The notes under the pieces are model-generated. The model searched no databases and was not told the origin of the DNA. It worked only from the letters and a program-made list of their open reading frames with translations. From Thiomonas sp. X19 (GTDB lineage Bacteria > Pseudomonadota > Gammaproteobacteria > Burkholderiales > Burkholderiaceae_C): a stretch of DNA of 20,161 nucleotides. The DNA lies in the NCBI RefSeq assembly GCF_900089495.1, contig NZ_LT605203.1:3847426-3867586 (forward strand). The letters are read 5' to 3'. The translations under genes and the position numbers were made by a program. Positions 8,691 to 17,267 of this stretch are shown here, in pieces; the stretch's first letter is position 1, and each line of letters starts with the position of its first letter.

Positions 8691-9671
8691 TCAGGGTTCA
8701 AGCACGATGCTGCCGGTGGTGGCGCGGCTTTCCAGCGCGATGTGCGCCTGCGCCGCATCGCGCAGGGCGAAGCGCTGGCCGATGAGCGGCTTGACCTGAC
8801 CCGAGCCGACCACAGCGAACAATTCCGCGGCCATCTGTTCCAGCGTGTCGCGGTCGGCGATATGGGTCATCAAGGTCGGCCGGGTGACGTAGAGCGAACC
8901 CTTGGCCGCCAGGTCGGTGAGAGTCACCGGTGGCACCGGGCCGGAGGCATTGCCGAAGCTGACCATCAGGCCGAAGGGTTGCAGGCAGGCGAGCGAGCGC
9001 TCCCAGGTGTCGCGGCCGACCGAGTCGTACACCACCGCAACGCCCTTGCCGCCAGTCAGTTCCTTGACGCGCGACACCAGGTCTTCGCTGCGGTAGTTGA
9101 TGCAATGGGCATAGCCGTTTTGCAGCGCCAGGCGGCACTTTTCGTCGCTGCCGGCGGTGCCGATGAGTTGCACGCCCAGCGCCCGTGCCCACTGCCCGGC
9201 GATCAGGCCGACACCGCCGGCGGCGGCGTGGAACAGGGCGACATCGCCAGCCTGCAGCTTGCGGGTGCGGCGCAGCAGGAACTGGGCGGTCAAGCCCTTG
9301 AGCATCATGGCTGCGGCGATATCGAAGGCAATCGCATCCGGCAGCTTCACCAGCACCCGTGCCGGCATCACCCGCGCCTGCGCGTAGGCTCCGGTCGGGC
9401 CGTTGCAGTAGGCCACGCGGTCGCCGGGCGCGAAGCTGGTCACGCCCTCGCCCACGGCCTCCACGGTTCCCGCGGCTTCCAGGCCGAGTCCGGCCGGGAA
9501 CTGCAGCGGATAGAGGCCGGTGCGGTGATAGATGTCGATGAAGTTCACGCCTACGGCGCCGTGGCGCACGCGCACTTCACCGGGGCCTGGGTTGCCCAAC
9601 GGCAACTCCTGCCACTGCAGGACTTCGGGGCCGCCGGTGCGATCGATGCGAATGGCGTGGGTGGTGGTCAT
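8691..9671 (-). CDS. Quinone oxidoreductase, zeta-crystallin type (medium-chain reductase)
   Basis: This is an NADPH-dependent quinone reductase of the zinc-free medium-chain dehydrogenase/reductase superfamily, probably cytosolic. The catalytic fold begins with GVNFIDIYHRTGLYPLQFP (41-59), followed by GLEAAGTVEAVGEGV (63-77). The nucleotide-binding Rossmann motif is HAAAGGVGLIAGQWA (148-162), and the family stretch YDSVGRDTW follows further on. The length of 326 residues is normal, and no zinc-binding cysteine cluster is present. ATG at 9671 is preceded by GGAG with good spacing. It is followed on the opposite strand by convergent lspA; the MFS gene upstream is on the same strand, about 100 bases away. 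Substrate range cannot be told from sequence. Confidence 0.94.
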   Translation of the reverse strand: MTTTHAIRIDRTGGPEVLQWQELPLGNPGPGEVRVRHGAVGVNFIDIYHRTGLYPLQFPAGLGLEAAGTVEAVGEGVTSFAPGDRVAYCNGPTGAYAQARVMPARVLVKLPDAIAFDIAAAMMLKGLTAQFLLRRTRKLQAGDVALFHAAAGGVGLIAGQWARALGVQLIGTAGSDEKCRLALQNGYAHCINYRSEDLVSRVKELTGGKGVAVVYDSVGRDTWERSLACLQPFGLMVSFGNASGPVPPVTLTDLAAKGSLYVTRPTLMTHIADRDTLEQMAAELFAVVGSGQVKPLIGQRFALRDAAQAHIALESRATTGSIVLEP

Positions 9672-9774
9672 GGTGGTCTCCGGAAATGGTTTCGATGGGC
9701 GTGCGAATCAAACCGCATTGTGCCCATTCAGCGGCGAGTTTGCAGGCCCGATCCGCCCCTTCATCCAGGCGGTT

Positions 9775-11004
9775 TCAGCCGAACCGCGCCCTGCTCTGCC
9801 ATGCGGCCAGCATCAAGGCGCCTGCCGCCAGTGCCGCCCCGGTGCCGAAGGCGTAGGGCGCGCCGAGGTCTTGCCATAGCCAACCCGCGCCGAACCCGGC
9901 AAGCAATTGCAGCAAACCGGTGATGAGGTAGTACACCCCGAACGCCGTACCGCGCAGAGTCTGTGGCGCGGTGGCCGCCACGGCGGCTGCGAACACCCCC
10001 TGTGTCAGTCCCAGGTGCAGTCCGTACAGCGCCACGCCCAGCCAAAGTGCCGGCATGCCGGGCAGCGCCAGCAGCAGCATGGATGCGAGCAAAACCCCCA
10101 TCCCCGACAGCAGCAAGACGCGCCGGCCGTAACGCTGCGCCAGCACGCCGGCGGGGTAGGCGCTTGCTGCATACACCAGGCTGAACAGCAGGGTGACGAG
10201 CGGAATCCACAACAAGGGCACACCCTGCTGCTGACCGCGCAGCACCAGAAAGGCCTCGGACAAACGGGCCAGGGTGAAGACCCCGGCCAAGGCCACCACG
10301 CCCCAGTAGGGGCGCGGCAGGCTGCGGACCACGGCGAAGCGCGGCGCTTTGTCCACCCCCGGCTGTTTGCTGCGGGAGACCGCGGAGCGCGCGCCCAAGT
10401 TCGCCGGTTCGCGCACCCCGAATACGAGAATGCCCACCGCCACCACGGCCGGCAGCACACCGAACCACAACAGCAATCGCAGCCGGTCGTGCAGCCACCA
10501 GAGCAGGCCGATGGCGGCCAGCGGTCCGAGGAAAGCGCCCACCGTGTCCATGCTCTGGCGCAAACCGTAGGCGGCGTTGCGCAACGGCTCGGGCGTGGCA
10601 TCGGCCAGCAGCGCATCGCGCGGTGCGCCGCGAATGCCTTTGCCGATGCGGTCGATGAAGCGCGCGGCGATCACTTCCGTCGCGCCCGATGCCAGCGGGA
10701 ACAGCGGCTTGGTCGCGGCCGAAAGTCCATAGCCCAGAACCGCCAGCAGCTTGCGCTTGCCCAGGCGGTCGGACAGCGCGCCGGAAAACGCCTTGAGCAC
10801 CGAGGCCGTGGCTTCGGCAAGGCCTTCCACCAGCCCGACGACCACGACGCTCAAGCCGAGCACGCTGGTCATGTAGACCGGCAGCACCGCGTGGATGAGT
10901 TCGGACGACATGTCCATGAACAGACTCACCCAGCCGAGCAGCCAGACGGTGCGGGGCAGGCGCGTGTTCGGCGCGGGGTTTGGGGACGTTTCGGGTATGG
11001 CCAA
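9775..11004 (-). CDS. Major facilitator superfamily transporter
   Basis: This is an inner-membrane secondary transporter of about 409 residues with about twelve hydrophobic helices. The first loop carries the MFS motif A as GALSDRLGKRKLLAVLG, followed by FIDRIGKGIRGAPRDALLAD, a stretch typical of a poorly characterised MFS subgroup related to drug exporters. The frame is open far upstream, to 11472, with no clean ATG near the mature N-terminus. I placed the start at TTG 11004, about 20 residues before the first helix (VWLLGWVSLFMD), but no good ribosome site is visible. CTG or TTG codons slightly upstream are possible too. The upstream open frame runs through a MITE-like element and is not coding in character. 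The substrate is unknown. Confidence 0.85.
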   Translation of the reverse strand: MAIPETSPNPAPNTRLPRTVWLLGWVSLFMDMSSELIHAVLPVYMTSVLGLSVVVVGLVEGLAEATASVLKAFSGALSDRLGKRKLLAVLGYGLSAATKPLFPLASGATEVIAARFIDRIGKGIRGAPRDALLADATPEPLRNAAYGLRQSMDTVGAFLGPLAAIGLLWWLHDRLRLLLWFGVLPAVVAVGILVFGVREPANLGARSAVSRSKQPGVDKAPRFAVVRSLPRPYWGVVALAGVFTLARLSEAFLVLRGQQQGVPLLWIPLVTLLFSLVYAASAYPAGVLAQRYGRRVLLLSGMGVLLASMLLLALPGMPALWLGVALYGLHLGLTQGVFAAAVAATAPQTLRGTAFGVYYLITGLLQLLAGFGAGWLWQDLGAPYAFGTGAALAAGALMLAAWQSRARFG

Positions 11005-11081
11005 GGGCTGTGGCGCCAACGGCGCGAAAAGCGGCAGCAGCGCTGCCCGGGGTGTGTTCCGGGCGGTTAAGCACAGTCTAA

Positions 11082-11242
11082 GGCGACGCTGAACAAGTTC
11101 CCGTGATGCAGCGCGCCGCGCATCGGGATGGGATGCAAGGCGCAAACCACAGCCATAGCCCAAGCTATGGCGCGGATTTGCAACGCCGCAGACCGCCCGA
11201 GGCGCGGACGCGATGCGCACGAGGGACTTGTTCAGCGTCGCC
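11082..11242. mobile_element. MITE-like palindromic element, 161 bp
   Basis: Perfect 17-base terminal inverted repeats, GGCGACGCTGAACAAGT (11082-11098) and its complement ACTTGTTCAGCGTCGCC (11226-11242), bound the element. Pairing continues imperfectly inward, and the centre is a perfect eight-pair hairpin, GCCATAGC (11152-11159) with GCTATGGC (11164-11171) and a CCAA loop. The whole unit can therefore fold into one long stem. It has no plausible gene. I see no convincing target-site duplication in the immediate flanks. Size, inverted ends and position just upstream of the MFS start fit a miniature transposable element; a structured non-coding RNA is the alternative. Confidence 0.7.
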
Positions 11243-11245
11243 CTC

Positions 11246-11294
11246 TCAAGGAAACGCAGGGCCGCCCCAAGTTTCCTTGACCCCCATGGGGGGG
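11246..11294. repeat. GC-rich intergenic inverted repeat
   Basis: TCAAGGAAAC (11246-11255) pairs perfectly with GTTTCCTTGA (11271-11280) around a 15-base loop. It is followed at once by a C5-AT-G7 self-complementary tract (11281-11294). The stem can be read on either strand but lacks a T-run. Repeats of this general look are common between genes in Burkholderiales, though I cannot confirm copies elsewhere. The remaining bases to the sedolisin start (11295-11474) are GC-rich and show no other gene or clear site. Confidence 0.6.
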
Positions 11295-11474
11295 CGGGCC
11301 GGCGAGCCGACCCTGGGGGCGCAGAGGGCGCAGACGAAAACAATATCGCGCGCGTTGTGCCCGGATCGAGGCCCACGTTGGCGGGGTGGCAGATGGTGAC
11401 GAAGGCGCGCGGCGAGCAAGCGGGGCGCCGGCCCGCCATGACCCTTGAACGTACGGGCCCACCGGAGCTCACGC

Positions 11475-12268
11475 ATGACGCGTCGCACGTATGTCGAATT
11501 GCCGGGCAGCCACAGATTGGAGCCGATCGCCAGCCGCAGCGCCGATGTGGCGCCGGACGAGCCGGCCGAGGTCCGCGTTGACCTCAAACCCCGCCCTGAC
11601 ACTGCCAAGACCACGCACGGCTGCACCCGCAACGAGTTGAACGCCCTTCGCACCACGGCACATCAAAGCGACATTCGATGCATCACCGATTTTGCACAGC
11701 AAGCCGGGCTGAGTGTGGTTTCCGTTGAACCCAGTAGGCGCCTGGTCAAGCTACTGGGGCCCGCGGCGAAAGTTGAGGCAGCCTTCCAAACCGAGCTTGG
11801 CCATGATCACGACGGCAAGCATCGCTTCCGCGACCGCTCGGGCCCAGTGCTGTTGCCGAATGACGTCGCTGCTGTTGTCGAAGCCGTCCTGGGGCTCGAC
11901 ACCCGGCCGGTGGCCGAGAGCCGCATCGCCCAACTGCGCGACGCTTCGGCGATGCCGGGTTATCTTCCGAACCAGGTCGGCGCCCTTTACGACGTTCCCA
12001 CGGACGCCGGCCAGTGCATCGCCCTCATCGAGTTGGGCGGCGGCTGGCTACCTGGACTCGGACATCGCATCTCCAGCGCGTATATGCGGAACTTGTCGCC
12101 CAGCTTCCCATTCCCGGCGCGCAGGGCGGCGCCCATCACGAGATGCCGGCCCTGCACACCAGCAAGGATGACGAGTCCTCCATTTTGGAACGGGCGGCAG
12201 CTTGGAAAGCTTCCAGGAATCCACGGAAACAGCCCGAGTGTGTGGCCGTGCAGCAGAGTTTTTGTTGA
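11475..12268 (+). pseudogene. Decayed sedolisin (S53, pro-kumamolisin) protease
   Basis: Intact sedolisins are secreted acid-active serine-carboxyl proteases. The first 190 or so residues match the activation propeptide: RRTYVELPGSHR at the start, LVKLLGPAAKVEAAFQTELG in the middle, then YLPNQVGALYDVPTDAGQCIALIELGGG, the entry to the catalytic domain. Just after IELGGG (about 12040) the frame breaks twice. GYLDSDIAS appears in a second frame, and YAELVAQLPIPGAQGGAHHE in a third, ending at a stop at 12268. The catalytic Glu/Asp region and the SGTS serine motif are absent, so it cannot be active. The ATG at 11475 has GGAG at 11464-11467. Homology beyond about 12141 is unclear; the tail may be foreign sequence. 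Confidence 0.85.
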
Positions 12269-12286
12269 CGTGACTGGAGCGGCGGA

Positions 12287-12922
12287 CTATGTCGCGGCCG
12301 CATCACAACGCCGGGCCAGATCCCCCGATGGAGATTGGGGAATGAAAACGGTTTGTTCGCGAAGCCAATCTGCCGCGACTGCGCCCAGGGGAGTTCGGGG
12401 GCTGGAGGGATCGATGCTCAGACGGAAATGCCGCACCCAGTCCGGCAGCTCGGAAGCGGGCATCGGCTTGGCCAGCGCGTAGCCCTGGCCACCGTCCGCA
12501 CCCAACACGGCCGCGGCCTCGATCAGGTCTGGCGTCTCCAGGCCTTCGACCGCCACCGTGAGTCCGAGTCCTTTCCCCAGCCGCACCAGCGCGCCGATGA
12601 AGCCGATGATCCGGCGGGGATCTTTGTGCGCTTCGCGCACCAGCCCCTGATCGATCTTGACGGCATGAAACGGCAGGGTGCGCAAACGCAGCAGGCTGCT
12701 GTAGCCCGAGCCCAGATCGTCCATGACCAGCCGCACGCCCAAATCGGTCAGCATTTGCACAGCCGCATCGCGGCGCTTGTCATCGTCAAACTCCGCGCTT
12801 TCCAGAATCTCCAGGTGCAGGCGTCCCGGGGCCATGCCGTGCTTCTGCAAGGCGTCGTCGATCCAGCGCGGGTAATCGGCGTCGAGCAACACTTCGGGGG
12901 GCAGATTGATGGAGATGTCTAG
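12287..12922 (-). pseudogene. 3' fragment of GGDEF-globin-GAF-EAL gene (distal EAL domain)
   Basis: This is the C-terminal 210 residues of the large cyclic-di-GMP protein whose 5' part is at 14508-17267. It contains the rest of the EAL phosphodiesterase domain: DISINLPP, LHLEILES, MDDLGSGYSS (family DDFGTGYSS), KIDQGLV, VAVEGLET and GGQGYALAKPM. All metal- and substrate-binding positions I can recognise are kept, which implies recent inactivation. It is cut off by the IS1182 element at the CTAG duplicated in 12919-12922. An open frame continues into the IS up to 13051, but it lacks the EAL motif itself and would not make a working enzyme. Confidence 0.93.
12919..12922. repeat. Target-site duplication, left copy (CTAG)
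   Basis: CTAG here is matched by CTAG at 14525-14528 on the other side of the IS1182 element. The sequence is itself palindromic. Joining the flanks through a single CTAG restores the host reading frame as QGLSL-DISINLPP, which fixes the duplication at four bases. Confidence 0.9.
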
Positions 12923-14524
12923 GAGACTGTCGGACTTTGCGGTCTTCCGGATGAAGACGCTATCCGAGACAATTGCTGCTGCACAACCGAGAGCCCGAGC
13001 CGATGAGCCGCTTCGTCCCTGTTGACCGAGACACCGCATATCTGTTGCCACCGTCGGTGGACGAATGGCTGCCCACTGATCACTTGGCGCGCTTCGTGGT
13101 CGAAGTCATCGAGCAGCTTGATCTGGGCGATCTGGCCCGACAGTACGCAGGCCGGGGCTCGGCGGCGCACCATCCGGCGGTGCTGCTGGGCCTGCTGATC
13201 TACGGCTACGCCAACGGCGTGCACTCCAGCCGCAAGATCGAGCGGGCGACCTACGACTCGGTGGCGTTCCGCTTTGTTGCGGCCAATACCCACCCCGATC
13301 ACGACACGCTGGCGACGTTCCGCCGCCGCTTCTTGAAGGAGGTGGAGGCACTGTTCGTGCAGGTGCTGGTTCTGGCGCGCGAGATGAAGCTGCTCAAGCT
13401 CGGACACATCGCGCTGGATGGCACCAAGATCGACGCCAACGCCAGCAAGCACAAGGCCTTGTCGTGGGCTCATGCCAACAAGATCGAGGCGCAGCTGCGC
13501 CAGGAAGTACAAACGCTGCTGGCGCTGGCAGAGAACAGCGACCGCGCGACGGTACCCGACGGCATGGATGTGCCGGCGGAGATCGCCCTGCGTGCAGATC
13601 GCTTGAGCGCAATCGCGCAGGCCAAGGCCAAGATCGAGCAGCGCGCCAGCGAACGCCATCAGGTCGAGCAGCAGGAGTACGAGGCCAAGACCGCCAAGCG
13701 CCAAGCCCAGCGCGAGGCGGGCAAGAAGCCGCGCGGCAAGGACCCTGAGCCGCCAGAGGCCGGCCCCCGGAGCAGCGATCAGGTCAACCTCACGGATGAA
13801 GAGTCGCGCATCATGCCCGTGTCGGGTGGGGGCTTCGAGCAAAGCTACAACGCACAAGCCGGCGTGGACATCGCGACGATGATGGTGATCACCCAGCATG
13901 TGAGCCAGGCATCCAACGACAAGCGCGAAGTTGTGCCTACGCTGCAGCAGATCCAAGCGTTACCCGCGGTGCTGGGCGAGGTGCACACGCTCATCACGGA
14001 CAACGGCTTCTTCAGCCAAGCCAACGTGATCGCGTGCAACGACGCGGGTATCGAGCCGCTGCTGGCGCTCAAGCGGGAGTCGCATCACACGCCGGTGATG
14101 GGGCGCTTTGCACCCGATGTGCCCGAGCCCCAGACGACGGATCCGCTCGTGCAGATGGCACACCGCCTGGGCACGCAAGCAGGCCGAGCCCTGTACGGCC
14201 TGCGCAAGCAGACAGTGGAGCCGGTGTTCGGCATCATCAAGCAAGTGATGGGTTGGCGCCAGATGAGCATGCGCGGGCTGGCCAAGGCACAAGGCGAATG
14301 GAGCTTGGTGACCATGGCTTGGAACATCAAGCGCATGCACGTCCTGCGAGCCGCGTGAGGGCAATAGTGCGCCCCGACCACGCCAAAACCGAGTCCCCAG
14401 GCCGCCCCATGTGCCCTCACAGTGTCTCGCCAACCATCGAGAGCGTTCGATCAGCGCGCCGCTGTCAAAAAAAACGCGTCGCACTGATCAATCGGATTCG
14501 CTCGGGTTCAAGTCCGACAGCCTC
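12923..14524 (+). mobile_element. IS1182-family insertion sequence, complete, 1602 bp
   Basis: The ends are inverted repeats GAGACTGTCGGACTT (12923-12937) and AAGTCCGACAGCCTC (14510-14524), identical at 14 of 15 positions, flanked by CTAG on both sides. One transposase gene fills most of it, with 80 bases before and 166 bases after. The right non-coding part contains an imperfect inverted repeat (14449-14458 with 14480-14489, 9 of 10 matches) around an A8 run. The element interrupts a GGDEF/EAL gene in the opposite orientation. Near-perfect ends, intact duplication and an intact transposase indicate a recent insertion. Confidence 0.95.
13003..14358 (+). CDS. IS1182-family transposase (DDE)
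   Basis: This 451-residue transposase moves the surrounding element. The N-terminal part, from SRFVPVDRDTAYLLPPSVDEWLP to the helical LARFVVEVIEQLDL, matches the InsH-type N-terminal domain (PF05598). The catalytic domain shows the first Asp in HIALDGTKIDANASKH, the second in LITDNGFFSQAN, and the Glu in TVEPVFGIIKQVMGWRQM. A lysine- and arginine-rich coiled region (residues about 205-255) separates them, followed by VSGGGFEQSYNAQAGVD, typical of IS1182. ATG at 13003 is the natural start; an in-frame TTG at 12973 would add ten residues. No strong Shine-Dalgarno is visible. The gene is complete, so the element is probably able to move. Confidence 0.94.
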   Translation: MSRFVPVDRDTAYLLPPSVDEWLPTDHLARFVVEVIEQLDLGDLARQYAGRGSAAHHPAVLLGLLIYGYANGVHSSRKIERATYDSVAFRFVAANTHPDHDTLATFRRRFLKEVEALFVQVLVLAREMKLLKLGHIALDGTKIDANASKHKALSWAHANKIEAQLRQEVQTLLALAENSDRATVPDGMDVPAEIALRADRLSAIAQAKAKIEQRASERHQVEQQEYEAKTAKRQAQREAGKKPRGKDPEPPEAGPRSSDQVNLTDEESRIMPVSGGGFEQSYNAQAGVDIATMMVITQHVSQASNDKREVVPTLQQIQALPAVLGEVHTLITDNGFFSQANVIACNDAGIEPLLALKRESHHTPVMGRFAPDVPEPQTTDPLVQMAHRLGTQAGRALYGLRKQTVEPVFGIIKQVMGWRQMSMRGLAKAQGEWSLVTMAWNIKRMHVLRAA

Positions 14525-17267
14525 CTAGCGACAGGCCCTGGGCATCCCATCGGGAAACCTGGGACAGCGCCTGATCCAGCCCGAGAACGAACAGGTGGGC
14601 AAGCTCGCTGCTTCCAAATGCCGACAAGAACTGCCCCGGGGTGATCAACTGCCCATCCTCCAGTCGCAGGCGGGCCAGCGCCTCGACCTTGAAGGGCTTG
14701 CCCGTGTGCAGATTGACCACCGGCTGCATGAACATCTCCAGTCCGCCGCCGAACAGCCGTTCGCGCCAATGACTCCGCTCCTGCGCAGGAAGAGGCGGGC
14801 TCAGACGCGAGGATTGGGATCTTTGCAGAAAACGGCGGCAGACCTGCGCCAGGCTGTCGAAGAACGCGTGCATCGCCGCGCTCTCGAACTGTCCGGGATA
14901 CAAGCCATACAGGCCGATCACGCCCACCATATGGTCCCGTCCGTCCTTGATCGGAATGGCGACCGAACTGCGGATGCCCACCGCGTGCGCGGCTTCTTTC
15001 CAGGGGGCCATGCGGGGATCGCTGGAATAGCTGGGGTTGGTTTCAATGCGCTCACTGCGCCAGGCGCGGGGATGCGGGGATTGGCCGTAGGGGCTGTGCC
15101 TGTTCAGCTCCAACGATGGCACGCCATGGCGTTCGAGGGAGCGCATGTAGTCCCCGAAGCGTCCGGAGTTGAATTCGTAAACGAAGTGCCCCTGCGCATC
15201 GGGTTTGTAAAAAACGGCAGCACAAAGGCCCGGCAGCTTGATGATCTCATCGAGCATGTCCCGCGCAAAATCGACCCAGTGCACCCATTCCGGGAGCCGT
15301 TGCTCCAGTCTGAAAATCCACTGTGGAAATGGATCGTGGGTCTGCTGGATGGACTCGACCTGGGCTTCCAGTTCGACTTGCAGCCGGCCGATCAGGATGT
15401 GTACGAGATCTTGCCGGTCCGCAGCGCGGGCAGGCAAACTTCCGGCGATCTGACTCAGCAGTTGCAGATACCGTCCGAATGACTTGACCACGACCGCCGA
15501 TCGCATGCCAACAAGGGCGTGGATCCGGCCGACCTGGGCGGCCCGCTGGCGCTGGCCGTCTTCCGTCAAATCCGCGGACAGCAGGCTGCGCAGGTGTTCG
15601 GCCTGATGTGCCTTGAGGTGGACGAATTCGGCTGGGCTCAGGCGCGCGAGAATCTCCGTCGACTCAGGCTCCTGGGCAACAGCGGCGTAAAAACGCTCGA
15701 CAAAACGGTCTGCCACCGCCGCAAAATGCTCTTGCGCCGATTCGAGCAATCCTCCGGCTGTTGGGCCATAGGGATCGATGTGCAATGGATTGCACTCCAG
15801 CCGCGTTTCCTCGCTGTCCTGGGTGTCTTGTCCCCAGAGCCGCCACCAATGGGGGCGGTCAGCCTTGTGCAGTTTGCTGACATACAACGCGGCGTCGGCA
15901 TGCCGCAGCAGCAAATCGGCGTCGGAGTCGTCGTCGGGGTATAGGGTCAGCCCGAGACTGAGACCGACCTGGGCGCGGTGGCCGCCGGGAAGTGCAAAGG
16001 GTTGCTCGACGGCAGTATGGATACGCTGAAGCGCTGCCATCAGATCGTCGGGTCGTGTCAGGCCTTCGAAGACCAGGACGAACTCATCCCCACCCAAGCG
16101 CGCCACCAGATCGGTTCCGCGCATGCAGGATCGCAGGCGTTGGGCAAGACTCTGCAACAGCGCATCACCCGCCGCATGCCCCCAGGTGTCGTTGACTGGT
16201 TTGAAATCATCCAGATCCATGTATCCGACGGCCAATTGGGTCCCGTTGCGCTTGGCTTGCGCCAGCGCCAGGGGCAGGCGCTGCTGCAAAGCCAAGCGGT
16301 TGGGCAGGCCCGTCAGCGGGTCGCTGTACGCCGCAGTTCGCAGGCGGCTTCTGTCGGCTTGTTGCTGCCGCAGCAGACGGCGCATCCACCAGGCGGCCAG
16401 AGTCAGAAGCGCGACGGCGAGAACCTCGAGCAGCCAGCGCGGCCAGGCTCCCTTGATCCAGGCCTGGACGACGAGCGCAGGGGGCCATCGAACCTGGATC
16501 ATGAAGGGGTAGCCGGGCACCGCAATGTCCGGGCCAAACGCTGTTGCCGCAGGCTTGGAGAGCGTTGCCGCCCAGCCAACCTGGCCACCCTGCCAGATGC
16601 CGACGACGCTGCGATCACGGGTATCGATGACCTGGAAGCGCCAGGACGCAGAATCGACATGGCCCAGTAACCGGTCGACCCGATAGGGCGTGCCCACGAA
16701 AAACCGGGTTCGGCCCAGGCGATCGGCAACCCGGTAGCGTATGGGGATCACGCGCGACTGGACGCGTTGCGCATATTGGTCCTGACCCAGTAGAAACTGC
16801 GAATTCCGTGAAAGGGGAGTCAAGACGCGCCCCGGATTGATGGGGCGGGCGCTCTGCCGGCGGGTAGACCAGACGATCCGGTTTCCATCCGGCGATTGGA
16901 TATTGAAGGCATAGAGGCTTGGGTGCAAAGCCAGATAGAGCCGGAGAATTGCGATCGTCTTGGCGCTGGGCGGACTCGAGGCACTGTCTGGCGGCAACAG
17001 CGCGGTGCCGAGGAATTGCAGCGCGGAGAATTGCCCATCGAGCCGGCTGGCGATTCGATTGGCGTATTGCAGGGCCGCGCTCTGCGCGCGGGCCTGCACC
17101 TCCTGCTTGGCGATTTGGAATTGCCAAGATTCGTTCCAGATCGCCCACAGCAACATGATGACCACTGGCAGCGCCAGCAAGGCCGTGATTCGGGATGGGG
17201 TGCTCAGGCGAGAGATGGGGTCGCATCGGGCCGATGAAGCGCGAGCGCAAGAAGCGAGGGACAACAT
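14508..17267 (-). pseudogene. 5' fragment of a sensor-GGDEF-globin-GAF-EAL cyclic-di-GMP protein, cut by IS1182
   Basis: Domain order in the 919-residue fragment: helix 27-44; periplasmic sensor 45-275; helix 278-298; GGDEF domain 312-480 with active site GGDEF (392-396) and inhibitory site RGTD (383-386); globin-sensor-like domain about 505-610, with the motif VGRIHALVG whose His583 would be the proximal haem ligand; GAF domain about 650-815; then the start of EAL with VEALARL (862-864 = EAL). The frame runs into the IS, adding GGCRT before a stop at 14508; host DNA ends at the CTAG 14525-14528. The intact gene would make and break cyclic-di-GMP; the fragment keeps only the cyclase. The start is ATG 17267; an in-frame TTG at 17321 is possible. 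It was probably functional until recently. Confidence 0.9.
14525..14528. repeat. Target-site duplication, right copy (CTAG)
   Basis: This is the partner of 12919-12922. Host sequence resumes immediately to the right with the codons for WDAQGLS of the interrupted gene, read on the minus strand. Confidence 0.9.

Noticed and set aside
8457..9923. A 488-residue plus-strand frame opposite the quinone oxidoreductase
   Set aside because: It is a shadow of the oxidoreductase gene, whose Rossmann motif and ribosome site are clear on the minus strand.
9761..11074. A 437-residue minus-strand frame overlapping the MFS gene in another frame
   Set aside because: It is rich in Arg, Gly and Ala, without hydrophobic helices, whereas the neighbouring frame encodes a clear twelve-helix transporter.
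11005..11472. N-terminal extension of the MFS protein up to 565 residues
   Set aside because: The extra frame runs through the MITE-like element, the GC-rich repeat and antisense of the sedolisin start, has no transporter homology and has no ribosome site.
14449..14489. Possible terminator at the right end of the IS1182 element
   Set aside because: The inverted repeat is imperfect and the A8 run (T on the minus strand) is inside the loop rather than after the stem.
14501..14519. GGGTTCAAGTCC, which looks like a tRNA T-loop
   Set aside because: The flanking bases do not form a T-stem, no acceptor or anticodon arm is found, and the sequence is the terminal inverted repeat of the IS1182 element.
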